From positions 1 to 64,000 of the forward strand of contig JAFRXH010000048.1 in assembly GCA_017437785.1 (NCBI GenBank): a stretch of 64,000 nt of DNA. The letters are read 5' to 3'. Under the pieces are notes generated by a model. That model was not told the DNA's origin, did no database searches, and worked only from the letters and a program-made list of their open reading frames with translations. This document shows, piece after piece, positions 1-8,126 of the stretch; positions within the stretch are counted from its first letter, which is position 1; every line of letters begins with the position of its first letter. Source of the stretch: Lachnospiraceae bacterium. Lineage in GTDB: Bacteria; Bacillota; Clostridia; Lachnospirales; Lachnospiraceae. Both the position numbers and the translations under genes were made by a program.

Positions 1-71
1 GGGGTGTAGTGAAGCTGGAAACACAGCGGATTCTGATTCCGTAATCGGAGGTTCGAACCCTCCCGCCCCTG
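1..71 (+). tRNA. tRNA-Gln (CTG), first base missing
   Basis: The anticodon stem GCGGA/TCCGT encloses a 7-base loop with anticodon CTG. The T-arm GGAGG-TTCGAAC-CCTCC is intact. The 3' acceptor strand CGCCCCT pairs with GGGGTG plus one A that would lie just before base 1, so only the first nucleotide is cut off by the window edge. CCA is not encoded. Confidence 0.88.
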
Positions 72-75
72 CTTT

Positions 76-165
76 GGCGGTGTAAGCCTAATTGGTAAGG
101 CAGCGGTTTGCTAAACCGTGAGTAAGCGCGTTTGTGCTGTGGAGGTTCAAGCCCTCTCACCGTCG
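76..165 (+). tRNA. tRNA-Ser (GCT)
   Basis: The acceptor GGCGGTG pairs with CACCGTC, and the anticodon stem GCGGT/ACCGT holds a loop with anticodon GCT. A long variable arm, typical of class II serine tRNAs, separates the anticodon and T arms. It lies 4 bases after tRNA-Gln, so the two are probably co-transcribed. Confidence 0.9.
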
Positions 166-260
166 CTTCCATAATATAGAAGCTTGTTGTTACCCTATAT
201 GGATGCAGTCATCGCATATGTGTTACCATAAATGAGTGCATATCAGCTTTGTTTTTTGGG

Positions 261-291
261 AAAAGCCTCGTCAAATATGGCGGGGCTTTTT
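261..291 (+). terminator. Rho-independent terminator after the tRNA pair
   Basis: AAAAGCCTCG pairs with CGGGGCTTTT (one G-T pair) across a 10-base loop and runs into a T tract. It would end the tRNA transcript. Confidence 0.75.
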
Positions 292-356
292 GGCGTCAAA
301 ATGGCGTCACTTATTATGCTGAGCGTTGAAAAATGACGTCAAAATGACGCCACTTA
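291..356. repeat. Pair of 23-bp imperfect direct repeats
   Basis: The segment at 291-313 recurs with 4 differences at 334-356, 43 bp apart. Each copy itself contains two TGRCGTCA-like words around an AAAA core. The repeats lie between the tRNA terminator and the truncated cpaF gene, where a recombination end would be expected. No integrase is visible. The interval 357-439 shows no gene. Confidence 0.6.
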
Positions 357-439
357 GGGTATAAAACTAACGATAAACACACTGTGGATAGCGTTGGAAG
401 TATTGATTTTATTGCGTTTCAGCATACCACCTCCAAATA

Positions 440-1414
440 TTGATCAACGGTAAAGACAGGATATTCGTGGAACGCGCCGGAAAGCTGATACGCTGGGAAA
501 AGAGTTTTTCGTCGGATGAGAAGCTTGAAGATGTGATACAGCAGATAGTGGCAAGATGCAACAGAACGGTAAATGAATCGTCGCCGATAGTAGATGCCAG
601 ACTGGAGGACGGATCGCGCGTGAATGTGGTGCTGGCACCGGTGGCGCTGAACGGACCGATAGTCACGATAAGGCGCTTTCCCGAAAAGCCTATACAGATG
701 GAGGATCTTAAGCGCTTCGGGGCAATCACGGAGGAGGCCATAGAATTTCTGAGACAGCTGGTGGTCGCGGGGTATAACATCTTTATTTCCGGCGGCACCG
801 GATCGGGGAAGACGACGTTTTTAAATGCCCTGTCGAATTTCATTCCCAAGGACGAAAGGATCATTACCATCGAGGACTCTGCAGAGCTGCAGATACAGGG
901 AGTTGCCAATCTTGTGAGGCTTGAGACGCGTAATGCAAATGTGGAGGGCTGCAGGGAGATAAGCATGAGGGACCTGATACGCTCATCATTGAGGATGAGG
1001 CCCGACAGGGTGGTTGTCGGCGAGGTCAGGGGGAGCGAAGCACTGGATATGGTACAGGCGATGAACACCGGACACGACGGGAGTCTGAGTACCGGCCACG
1101 CAAACAGTGCGAGGGATATGCTGGCACGGTTAGAGACCATGATACTTATGGGGATGGATCTTCCGATATCGGCTATCCGCTCACAGCTGGCAAGCGGCAT
1201 AGATGTGATAGTGCATCTGGGGAGGCTCAGGGACAAGAGCCGGAAAGTACTGCAGATCGTGGAGATACTGGACTATAAGGATGATGAGATAAAAACCGGT
1301 ATCTTGTATGAATTTGAAGAGGAGGGGGAAGATGAACATGGCAGGATCCGTGGCAGCCTTAAGAAAAGAAATCCGCTGGAGCACAAAGAAAAACTCCGTG
1401 CCGCAGGATTATGA
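440..1414 (+). CDS. cpaF: CpaF/TadA-type pilus ATPase, 5'-truncated
   Basis: This is the secretion ATPase that powers assembly of Flp (tad) pili at the inner face of the membrane. The visible part has the linker motif SSPIVDARLEDGSRVN (48-63), Walker A GGTGSGKTT (118-126), Walker B around RVVVGEVRG (190-198) and the His box HDGSLSTGHANS (212-223). Homology starts abruptly at ILING, so the usual 60-150 residue N-terminal domain is absent. The only start is TTG at 440, with no ribosome site. The frame is open back to 407, but that stretch does not look like CpaF. The gene is therefore probably broken or poorly expressed. Its 3' end overlaps tadB by about 80 bases, as an intact operon would. Confidence 0.8.
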   Translation: MINGKDRIFVERAGKLIRWEKSFSSDEKLEDVIQQIVARCNRTVNESSPIVDARLEDGSRVNVVLAPVALNGPIVTIRRFPEKPIQMEDLKRFGAITEEAIEFLRQLVVAGYNIFISGGTGSGKTTFLNALSNFIPKDERIITIEDSAELQIQGVANLVRLETRNANVEGCREISMRDLIRSSLRMRPDRVVVGEVRGSEALDMVQAMNTGHDGSLSTGHANSARDMLARLETMILMGMDLPISAIRSQLASGIDVIVHLGRLRDKSRKVLQIVEILDYKDDEIKTGILYEFEEEGEDEHGRIRGSLKKRNPLEHKEKLRAAGL

Positions 1415-2141
1415 CGATTACCGCTTAAGACCGGCGGAGTGGATAGCGGCACTGGCAAAAGGCATAGGGATACTGATGCTGATCGCATATGTTTTTTACA
1501 GATCGGTAGCAGCATTTCTGATAACCCTGCCGGCACTGATGGTATTCATGGTCAGGGAACGCAGAAAGACGGTCAAACGGCGCAGGCATGAGCTTATGCT
1601 GCAGTTCCGGGAGATGATGCACGCAGTAATAGCAGCGCTGCAGGCAGGGTATTCAGTTGAGAATGCCTTTGTACAGGCATATGAGGATATGCGTCTTCTG
1701 TACGGAGCCGACGCCATGATCAGCTGTGAGCTTAAGCTGATAGCGAGGAAACTGAAGAACAACCAAAATATCGAGGATGCTCTGGATGATCTGGCCAAGC
1801 GCACTCATGTGCAGGATATAAAAGATTTTGCTGAAGTATTCCGCATAGCTAAGCGCAGCGGCGGGGATCTGCCGGGAATATTAAGGAATACCGCGGATCT
1901 GATCAGTGACCGCATAGAGGTGTCGCGTGAGATAAATACGCAGATAGCATCGAAGAAAATGGAGCAGAAGATAATGGATCTGGTGCCATTCGGGATCATA
2001 CTTTATATAGATACCACTTCACCGGGATTCTTTGACCCGCTCTATCACAGTGTTTTCGGCGTTGCGGTAATGAGTGTGATGCTTTTGGTATATCTGGCTG
2101 CATATCTTTTAGCGGAGAAGATCCTGGATATCGCATATTAG
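1332..2141 (+). CDS. tadB: TadB-like type II secretion F domain protein
   Basis: TadB is one of the two polytopic inner-membrane platform proteins of the Flp pilus machine and works with CpaF. I chose ATG 1332 because GGAGGGGG lies 6-11 bases upstream; an in-frame ATG at 1308 has no such site. There is a hydrophobic pair near residues 43-75, a cytoplasmic T2SF domain (about 95-220, with the amphipathic stretch QFREMMHAVIAALQAGYSVENAF) and C-terminal membrane helices. It starts inside the end of cpaF and is followed 18 bases later by tadC. The order is the usual cpaF-tadB-tadC. Confidence 0.85.
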   Translation: MNMAGSVAALRKEIRWSTKKNSVPQDYDDYRLRPAEWIAALAKGIGILMLIAYVFYRSVAAFLITLPALMVFMVRERRKTVKRRRHELMLQFREMMHAVIAALQAGYSVENAFVQAYEDMRLLYGADAMISCELKLIARKLKNNQNIEDALDDLAKRTHVQDIKDFAEVFRIAKRSGGDLPGILRNTADLISDRIEVSREINTQIASKKMEQKIMDLVPFGIILYIDTTSPGFFDPLYHSVFGVAVMSVMLLVYLAAYLLAEKILDIAY

Positions 2142-2159
2142 GGATCAAGGAGGTTTGAA

Positions 2160-3599
2160 ATGGTTTATCCGGCACTGGTGATAATAGTTTTGATAGCTGT
2201 GATGTGCATACTGACGGCAAAGGAGAAGGTCCCGGCAGAGTGTGAAGCGTCTGCTGTTACGCGCCCGTTCTACCGCATAGCGGTATGGCTTGAGAAAGTG
2301 CTTCGTAAAGGGGCCTTGAACAGGAAGATCTTTTCGGCAAACGAAGAAAGGTTCAGGATACTTGAGCCGGCAGGAGATGCGGAAAATTCATCGCGATTGC
2401 TTTTTATTAAAAAATGCGGACTGTGTCTGCTGTTTATGATGGTGGGGATGATATTCACGGTTCTGATCACCTGCACCGGATCATCCGACCCTGTATTGTC
2501 TGAGGACGGAAGCCTTAAGCGGAGAGAATACGGTGATGGCAGGTATGATGTGGAACTTGATGCAGATATCGGCGGAGAGGTAAGTACGGTTGATGTGCGT
2601 GTAGAGGAGAGAGTATACACGGAAGAAGAGATAAGAGCACTGATGCCGGGGTTTAAGGAAAAACTGGAAAAGGCGTTGTTGGGGAAAAATACGGATCCCG
2701 ATCATGTAGAGTACGACCTTGATCCTGTAAGTGCAGTGGATGGTTATCCCTTTTATGTAGAGTGGGATATTGGCAACAGGGATGTATTCACACGTCTGGG
2801 AGAGATAAAGGAAGGCATCCCTCCCGAAGGCAGTGTATGCGAAGTTAGTGCACATATAACATATGAAGGACATGAAGAAATATACAGCTTTTGCCTGATG
2901 GCTTATCCACGGGAGATAAGTGCGGCGGAAAAGCTGAGAGCAAAAATAGAATCAGCGCTGAGCGAAGCTTCGGAAAAAAGCCGCAGTGATGAGATATATA
3001 AGCTTCCTGCTGAGATTGACGGGATCAGTGTGATCTGGCAGGAGCGCAAAAAGAACAGTGCCGTCATCCTGATGGTGATGACAGCTGTGGCAGCAGCAGC
3101 GATATATTGGGGAAAGGATAAGGATCTTGATAAAAAGATAAAAGAAAGGGATGAGCAGCTTAAGGCTGATTATCCGGAGATGGTCAGCAAGCTTTCATTA
3201 TATATAGGTGCCGGAATGAGTACGCGTATGGCATTCAGGAAGATAAGCGATGAATACAGGCTGAAAAATGAAAAGAGATATGTATATGAAGAGATGCTCC
3301 TTTCCTGCAGGGAAATGGAGAGCGGCGTAAGCGAGATCCAGGCATACCGGCATTTTGCGAAAAGGTGCAGGCTGCAGCGGTATGTAAAACTGGTATCGCT
3401 GCTGGAACAGAACAGCAGGCTGGGAGCTGCGGGCTTTCTTACATACATGCGCAGCGAATGCAGCGATGCTCTGCAGGAGAGAAGATCGGAGGCCAGAAGA
3501 ATGGGGGAGGAAGCGGGAACCAAGCTGTTACTGCCTATGATACTGATGCTGGCCATAGTAATGGTTGTGATCATTGTGCCGGCTTTTGTTTCCATATAG
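2160..3599 (+). CDS. tadC: TadC-like pilus platform protein with a large extracytoplasmic insert
   Basis: This is the second membrane platform protein of the Flp pilus. It starts at ATG 2160 behind AAGGAGG. Membrane helices lie near residues 2-20, 85-107, 302-318 and 458-478. The C-terminal T2SF domain (about 330-455, with YPEMVSKLSLYIGAGMSTRMAF) identifies the family. At 479 aa it is far longer than the usual 280-320 aa TadC. The extra length is a polar segment of about 190 residues (roughly 108-300) between the second and third helices, predicted outside the cytoplasm. I do not recognise that insert. Confidence 0.82.
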   Translation: MVYPALVIIVLIAVMCILTAKEKVPAECEASAVTRPFYRIAVWLEKVLRKGALNRKIFSANEERFRILEPAGDAENSSRLLFIKKCGLCLLFMMVGMIFTVLITCTGSSDPVLSEDGSLKRREYGDGRYDVELDADIGGEVSTVDVRVEERVYTEEEIRALMPGFKEKLEKALLGKNTDPDHVEYDLDPVSAVDGYPFYVEWDIGNRDVFTRLGEIKEGIPPEGSVCEVSAHITYEGHEEIYSFCLMAYPREISAAEKLRAKIESALSEASEKSRSDEIYKLPAEIDGISVIWQERKKNSAVILMVMTAVAAAAIYWGKDKDLDKKIKERDEQLKADYPEMVSKLSLYIGAGMSTRMAFRKISDEYRLKNEKRYVYEEMLLSCREMESGVSEIQAYRHFAKRCRLQRYVKLVSLLEQNSRLGAAGFLTYMRSECSDALQERRSEARRMGEEAGTKLLLPMILMLAIVMVVIIVPAFVSI

Positions 3600-3648
3600 A
3601 GGAGACGGGGACGGGGGAAATATACAGCGGAGAAAGGAGGTAGGTGAA

Positions 3649-3831
3649 ATGGCGCTTTGGAAAGGACTTAAAGAATATGTAAAGGATGATGCGGGAATGG
3701 GAACTGTCGAAGTGATCCTTATAATCGTGGTCCTGGTCGGCCTGGTGTTGATATTTAAAAAGCAGATAACGACGATCGTAAATGATCTGTTTGACTCGAT
3801 AGTCACAAAATCGGCAGATGTAGCCAGATAA
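3649..3831 (+). CDS. Flp1-like pilin
   Basis: A 60-aa protein with the layout of a Flp-type prepilin: a short basic/polar head (MALWKGLKEYVKDDAG), the cleavage-site-like MGTVE followed by a hydrophobic helix (VILIIVVLVGLVLIF), and a short tail. The G-x-x-x-E pattern is what prepilin peptidases recognise. ATG 3649 follows AAAGGAGGTAGGTGAA, so longer upstream starts are unlikely. It sits between the platform genes and the TadE/G-like genes, as expected for the major pilin. It matches what is known of the Flp1_like family. Confidence 0.85.
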   Translation: MALWKGLKEYVKDDAGMGTVEVILIIVVLVGLVLIFKKQITTIVNDLFDSIVTKSADVAR

Positions 3832-3854
3832 ATGAAATGCAAAGGAGGGAGTCC

Positions 3855-5309
3855 GTGAAGATGAAGAAAAATGAAAGAGGAGCTATAAGCGTATATCTGG
3901 CATTGATGATGGCGGTCCTTATACCGCTGATAGTCACAATGATGGAGTCTGCCAGGGTCAATGCCATTAAACTCAGACTGGAGTGCGCAGCTGATCTTTC
4001 CATGGACTCCGTTCTTGCCGAATACAATAAGGCACTGTTTGACAGGTATGATCTGCTGTTCGTGGATACCATGTATGACGGTGGAGCGGGTTCGGTTGAT
4101 AAGATGCTGGATCATCTGGACAGTTATCTCGAATACAACATAAAGCCCGACAAGGGGCTTATACCGGCGTTCACTAAGGATCACACGAAGCTTAAGCTCA
4201 GATCCTCCGAAGCTACAGCTGTTTACAGGGCGACGGATGAGGATGGTGCGGTATTCAGATATATGGCCATGAGCTATATGCTGGAAAAATACGGCCTGGC
4301 ATATATAGCGGATATAAAGGATATGGTGGAGACTTCTGCATCGGAAGAATTCCATGACACCGATGTGACTCAGGATCTTGAGGATGCACAGACCGAAGTG
4401 GATGATCTGGTATGCCCTGAGCCTGATCCCGAATATGACGAAGACGGAAACGAGACAGAGTGGACACCGCCCGAAAAAGACGATCCGGCGGCAAAAGTGG
4501 TAAGTGCCAGCAAAGGATTTCTGCTGTCGCAGATCACAGAGGGAGAAGTATCGGCAACGAGAGCAGATACGGATTGTTACGCATCACACCGTGATCTGAT
4601 AAGGGGCGATGGTATGTGTGAAGACTGGGAGAGGCATGATAGCGTGGCCGAACAGATACTCTTTGGTGAATACATTCTGGAAAAGTGCGGAAACTACAGG
4701 GAATTAAAGGAAGGCAGCCGCTTAAGCTATGAAGCGGAATACATAATAGGCGGCAGGGATAATGATAAGGATAACTTAAATCTTACGGCAGCAGCGATGA
4801 TGGTCATAAGAGGAAGTTCGAATGCCATGGCATTCTTGATCGATGATGAAAAGAAGAATATAGCTAAAGGCCTGGCTGAAGCCCTGGCATTTGTGATAGC
4901 AATGCCGGAGGCGGCCGGTGCGTTTCAGACGCTGATATGCTGTGCATGGATATATGCGGAAACCATATATGATCTTAAGACTCTTTTTAAGGGAGGAAGG
5001 ATCCCTCTTATAAAGCAGAAAGAAGACTGGAACCTTAATTTAGGGAAAGCATTGCTGATGGACTTTGACGGAAAGGAAGGCGGGGAAGGACAGGACTATA
5101 AGGATTACTTAAGGATGATCCTTTTTATGCTGCCGCTTAACGTAAAGACCGCACGGTGTATGGATATTGTGGAGATGGATATCAGGCAGCTGGACACATA
5201 TGGGGATTTTTGTCTGGATAACTGTATTGCGGGAGCCTGCGTGCAGCTGATCTTCATAAGCAGCTACGGATACAGTTTCTTTATGGAGAGGAGATTCCGT
5301 TATGCTTAA
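3855..5309 (+). CDS. DUF5702/TadG-like pilus-associated protein
   Basis: A large membrane-anchored protein that begins with a prepilin-like segment (NERGAISVYLALMMAVLIPL), the signature of TadG-like minor pilins, followed by a long mostly polar domain and hydrophobic patches near residues 320-350. GTG 3855 is preferred because AAAGGAGGG lies 6 bases upstream; ATG 3861 is the alternative. The family role (pilus assembly or surface exposure) is inferred from tad loci of Clostridia, and no catalytic residues are visible. Its last 8 bases overlap the next gene, which points to translational coupling. Confidence 0.7.
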   Translation: MKMKKNERGAISVYLALMMAVLIPLIVTMMESARVNAIKLRLECAADLSMDSVLAEYNKALFDRYDLLFVDTMYDGGAGSVDKMLDHLDSYLEYNIKPDKGLIPAFTKDHTKLKLRSSEATAVYRATDEDGAVFRYMAMSYMLEKYGLAYIADIKDMVETSASEEFHDTDVTQDLEDAQTEVDDLVCPEPDPEYDEDGNETEWTPPEKDDPAAKVVSASKGFLLSQITEGEVSATRADTDCYASHRDLIRGDGMCEDWERHDSVAEQILFGEYILEKCGNYRELKEGSRLSYEAEYIIGGRDNDKDNLNLTAAAMMVIRGSSNAMAFLIDDEKKNIAKGLAEALAFVIAMPEAAGAFQTLICCAWIYAETIYDLKTLFKGGRIPLIKQKEDWNLNLGKALLMDFDGKEGGEGQDYKDYLRMILFMLPLNVKTARCMDIVEMDIRQLDTYGDFCLDNCIAGACVQLIFISSYGYSFFMERRFRYA

Positions 5310-5940
5310 GAAAAGGATCAAAGCAGTGCTGACGCTTGAGGCATCGGTGGTGCTGCCGCTCTATCTGTTCTTTTTCATAAGCCTGTTATCGGTATTTGAG
5401 ATGATGCAGGGGGCGATGGATAAGGATTTTGATCTAAGCCGCATAGTAAAGAGTGCAGCGCTCTTATCGCCCGTGGATACGGTGATCGATATAGCAGAGC
5501 CTTATGTATTTGAACCCCGGTGCAATGTTTTTAATATCCCGGCGCAGGTGCTGATGTGCAGGGCAAGGGCTCATTCCTGGACAGGTTATACGCAGGGAAG
5601 TTCACCGGGCGAAGGCAGAGGGAGTACAGAGGATCCTATCGTATATGTAGCGGAAAACGGTACGGTATATCACCTTAGCAGGAGCTGCACCCATCTTGAT
5701 CTGAGTATAAAGCCCGTCGACAGCAGCAGGGTAGGGGATGCACGCAACCGCAGCGGTGGGAAGTATAAACGCTGTGAGATATGCGGAGGCGGAAGCGGTA
5801 CGGTCTATATCACGGAGGAAGGAGACCGTTACCATTCCTCACTGACCTGCAGCGGTTTAAAGCGCACTATATACGAAATGCCCTTATCGCAGGTTGGAGG
5901 GCGGAGACTGTGCAGCCGCTGCGCCGTGACAAGGAGGTGA
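5302..5940 (+). CDS. TadE-like minor pilin fused to two Ada-like cysteine/histidine modules
   Basis: The N-terminus (MLKKRIKAVLTLEASVVLPL and a hydrophobic run to about residue 32) is a TadE-type pilin signal with the key Glu after TL. From about residue 110 two copies of a metal-site-like module follow: VYxAENGxxYHxxxxC...C-x-x-C and VYITEEGDRYHSSLTC...C-x-x-C. This spacing (YH, C, then CxxC) is seen in Ada-type zinc-binding modules attached to surface or secreted Firmicute proteins. Metal binding is inference. The Gly/Ser linker in between is flexible. The gene sits in the tad operon, overlapping the previous gene and 7 bases before the peptidase. Confidence 0.68.
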   Translation: MLKKRIKAVLTLEASVVLPLYLFFFISLLSVFEMMQGAMDKDFDLSRIVKSAALLSPVDTVIDIAEPYVFEPRCNVFNIPAQVLMCRARAHSWTGYTQGSSPGEGRGSTEDPIVYVAENGTVYHLSRSCTHLDLSIKPVDSSRVGDARNRSGGKYKRCEICGGGSGTVYITEEGDRYHSSLTCSGLKRTIYEMPLSQVGGRRLCSRCAVTRR

Positions 5941-5947
5941 TAAAAGG

Positions 5948-6379
5948 ATGCTGAAGGATATCTGGACGGCGGTGATGCTTTTTAGCGGCAGCATCATGGA
6001 TATCAGGAAGAAGAGTGTACCGGTATTGTTTCTGGTGCTGGCAGCAGCGGGAAGCACACTCATGAGTATCTTTGACCAATGTGACACTAAAGAAAAGCTG
6101 CTGGGCCTTATCCCCGGGGGAGCACTGCTGGCGGTAGGAAAGCTGAGCGGTTGTGTCGGGAGCGCGGACGGTGTGATGCTTTTGCTGATCGGAGCCATGT
6201 ACGGGCTGAGGGAAGGCAGTGAGCTGATGATGTATTCGCTTTTGCTTGCGGCAGCGGTATCGGTTTTCCTGATTGCACTGCGGCATGCGTCAAGAAAGGA
6301 TACATTACCGTTTATCCCATTTTTACTGGCAGGATTTCTGCTGTTTATGATCCGTTCATATATGACGGGAGGTGGCTGA
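5948..6379 (+). CDS. Prepilin peptidase, A24 (TadV/CpaA) type
   Basis: A small polytopic membrane aspartyl protease of 143 aa that trims the prepilins encoded beside it. The two catalytic aspartates fit the A24 pattern: the D of SIMDIRKK near the N-terminus and the D of GSADG in the middle. The ending IPFLLAGFLLFM matches the C-terminal helix of CpaA-like enzymes. The second site reads GSADG rather than the more usual GxGD, a tolerated variant. It begins 7 bases after the previous stop and abuts the next TadE gene. Confidence 0.82.
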   Translation: MLKDIWTAVMLFSGSIMDIRKKSVPVLFLVLAAAGSTLMSIFDQCDTKEKLLGLIPGGALLAVGKLSGCVGSADGVMLLLIGAMYGLREGSELMMYSLLLAAAVSVFLIALRHASRKDTLPFIPFLLAGFLLFMIRSYMTGGG

Positions 6380-6814
6380 ATGAAAAGACTTAAAGCAATG
6401 ATGACGATAGAGGCTGTGATAATACTGCCGCTGTGCCTAATGATAAGCCTTTTGATAGTCTGGAGCGGGATCCTTTTGTATAACAGGACTGCTGCGGATT
6501 ATGCATTGTCCGTGGCCGTTATACAGGCAGCAAGACAGGCAGAGGCTGATAATGATACGATCCTTAAGCTGGCAGGTGACAAGGCTTCGGAGCTGCTTAA
6601 CGCCAGAATGGTGATGATGGAAGAGGCTTCTCTGGATGTGAGTGTGGATCTTATGGCGGTAAAGGCTTCGTACAGCGGCAGGATGAGGGCACCGGTGCTT
6701 CCGGCGTTTGGGGATGGACTGCATTTTGACTGGAAGATAAACATAAGCAGGAAATCGCCGCGGCTTAAGGAGGCTATGACGGTAAGGAGCATGCATAATA
6801 TCACGGGAGGTTGA
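6380..6814 (+). CDS. TadE-like minor pilin
   Basis: A 144-aa protein with a basic head and the hydrophobic segment MTIEAVIILPLCLMISLLIV, including the Glu that marks TadE/prepilin signals. The rest is a short extracellular domain without cysteines. The start codon directly follows the peptidase stop. The family forms minor pilins of Flp pili; the exact role here is not visible. Confidence 0.72.
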   Translation: MKRLKAMMTIEAVIILPLCLMISLLIVWSGILLYNRTAADYALSVAVIQAARQAEADNDTILKLAGDKASELLNARMVMMEEASLDVSVDLMAVKASYSGRMRAPVLPAFGDGLHFDWKINISRKSPRLKEAMTVRSMHNITGG

Positions 6815-6817
6815 GGG

Positions 6818-8053
6818 ATGGAAGAGGAAAAACTTAAGGTTTTGTACAAAAAGAGCATGGATCATAATTATCTGGTGGCGGATCTGCCCGGTGAAGATTA
6901 CGAGGATTACCGTCTTGAGATGATACTGGAAAATGATGTGGCGGGGCTGTTAAAGGCATCGGTAAGAATGAATGAGGGCAGGCGCCGGATCTATTATGAG
7001 ATAAGCTCCATGCAGCCTCTGGGCCGTATCTTTGAGCATAAGGAGATAAAAAGGGAGGATGCGGCGCAGATATTAAGAGGTGTGGTGGATGTCTTTAAGT
7101 CTATACGCGAGTATATGCTTAGTGAAGGAGGCCTGATACTCGATCCGGAATATCTGTTTGTTGATCCGGAGAGCTTAAGGCCGATGGTTCTGTATATGCC
7201 CTGGAAAACGGCAGGTATGCAGGAGAGGCTTCTGGTATTGATGGAATACCTGATGGAGCATACAGATCCGAACGATGCACAATCGGCCCTGTGGACATAC
7301 CGCCTGTATAAGGCTGCGAAAAACGAAAATTGTGTACTGGGGGATATAGAGAAGCTTGTTGCAAAACAGCCGCTGCCCGGCAGTGAAGACCGGTTGCAGG
7401 ACACAGAGAGTATATCGGTTATGGATTCTGCGCCGGGGGACTCTGTTATGAAACTGACGGATATTTATACAGATGAAGAGGAGGAAGAAGAAAATGAGAG
7501 AAGACAGGGGTTACTTACACGCATCTTTGGGAGCAGGTCAAAGAATACGCAGAAAAAAGAAGAAAATAAGGCGTCAAAGAAGAGTGGCCAAAAGGTCACT
7601 GTACCATTAGGCGGCAGGAAAAGGGAATTTAAGGAAGAAGCCACGGATAAAGAAGAGGAAGGCAGCCTGCCGGATTTTTCTGAAGCTTTTGCAGATATGG
7701 AGAAGCTTGAGAGTACAGGGGAAGATTACGGAAAGACCGTATTTGTCGGGCAGACGGATGCACCTCTTGAGAATCTGCTGGTGGAGAAGGGCAAAGGCAG
7801 GCAGTATCGGATAAACAGTTTTCCGTTTACGATAGGCAAGGTCAAAAACTGTGTTGATCTGCCGCTGAGTGACAGTTCGGTATCGCGCATACATGCACGG
7901 ATATTTTCGCAGAACGGTCATGTGTATATACAGGACTGTCATTCTACCAACGGTACATATATTAACGGGGTACAGCTTGAGGCGGAAGAACAGGTGATGC
8001 TTGAAAAGGAGGACGAGATAGGGATTGGCAAGGTTAAATTCAATTATATGTAA
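6818..8053 (+). CDS. DUF6382-like protein with C-terminal FHA domain
   Basis: A 411-aa cytoplasmic protein. Residues 1-190 (NYLVADLPGEDYEDYRLEM...) resemble the DUF6382 family that often precedes FHA domains in Clostridia. A charged low-complexity linker (about 215-300, rich in E and K) follows. Residues about 325-405 form an FHA phosphothreonine-binding domain with the hallmarks IGK, SVSRIHARIF and the N of STNGTYINGV. FHA proteins in pilus and secretion loci are thought to relay Ser/Thr kinase signals. It closes the tad operon, 3 bases after the TadE gene. Confidence 0.78.
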   Translation: MEEEKLKVLYKKSMDHNYLVADLPGEDYEDYRLEMILENDVAGLLKASVRMNEGRRRIYYEISSMQPLGRIFEHKEIKREDAAQILRGVVDVFKSIREYMLSEGGLILDPEYLFVDPESLRPMVLYMPWKTAGMQERLLVLMEYLMEHTDPNDAQSALWTYRLYKAAKNENCVLGDIEKLVAKQPLPGSEDRLQDTESISVMDSAPGDSVMKLTDIYTDEEEEEENERRQGLLTRIFGSRSKNTQKKEENKASKKSGQKVTVPLGGRKREFKEEATDKEEEGSLPDFSEAFADMEKLESTGEDYGKTVFVGQTDAPLENLLVEKGKGRQYRINSFPFTIGKVKNCVDLPLSDSSVSRIHARIFSQNGHVYIQDCHSTNGTYINGVQLEAEEQVMLEKEDEIGIGKVKFNYM

Positions 8054-8060
8054 CGCGATT

Positions 8061-8089
8061 TTGACACATATGCGCAAATGTGGTATCCT
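8061..8089 (+). promoter_or_regulatory. Sigma-A type promoter for the GH18 gene
   Basis: TTGACA (8061-8066) and TATCCT (8084-8089) are 17 bases apart, directly after the FHA gene and 38 bases before the next start. Confidence 0.65.
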
Positions 8090-8126
8090 AACCGTTATAT
8101 AATCACGAAAGCATGAAGGGATACTG

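Noticed and set aside
409..1236. Long minus-strand ORF over cpaF
   Set aside because: A shadow of the cpaF frame. The plus strand shows clear ATPase motifs.
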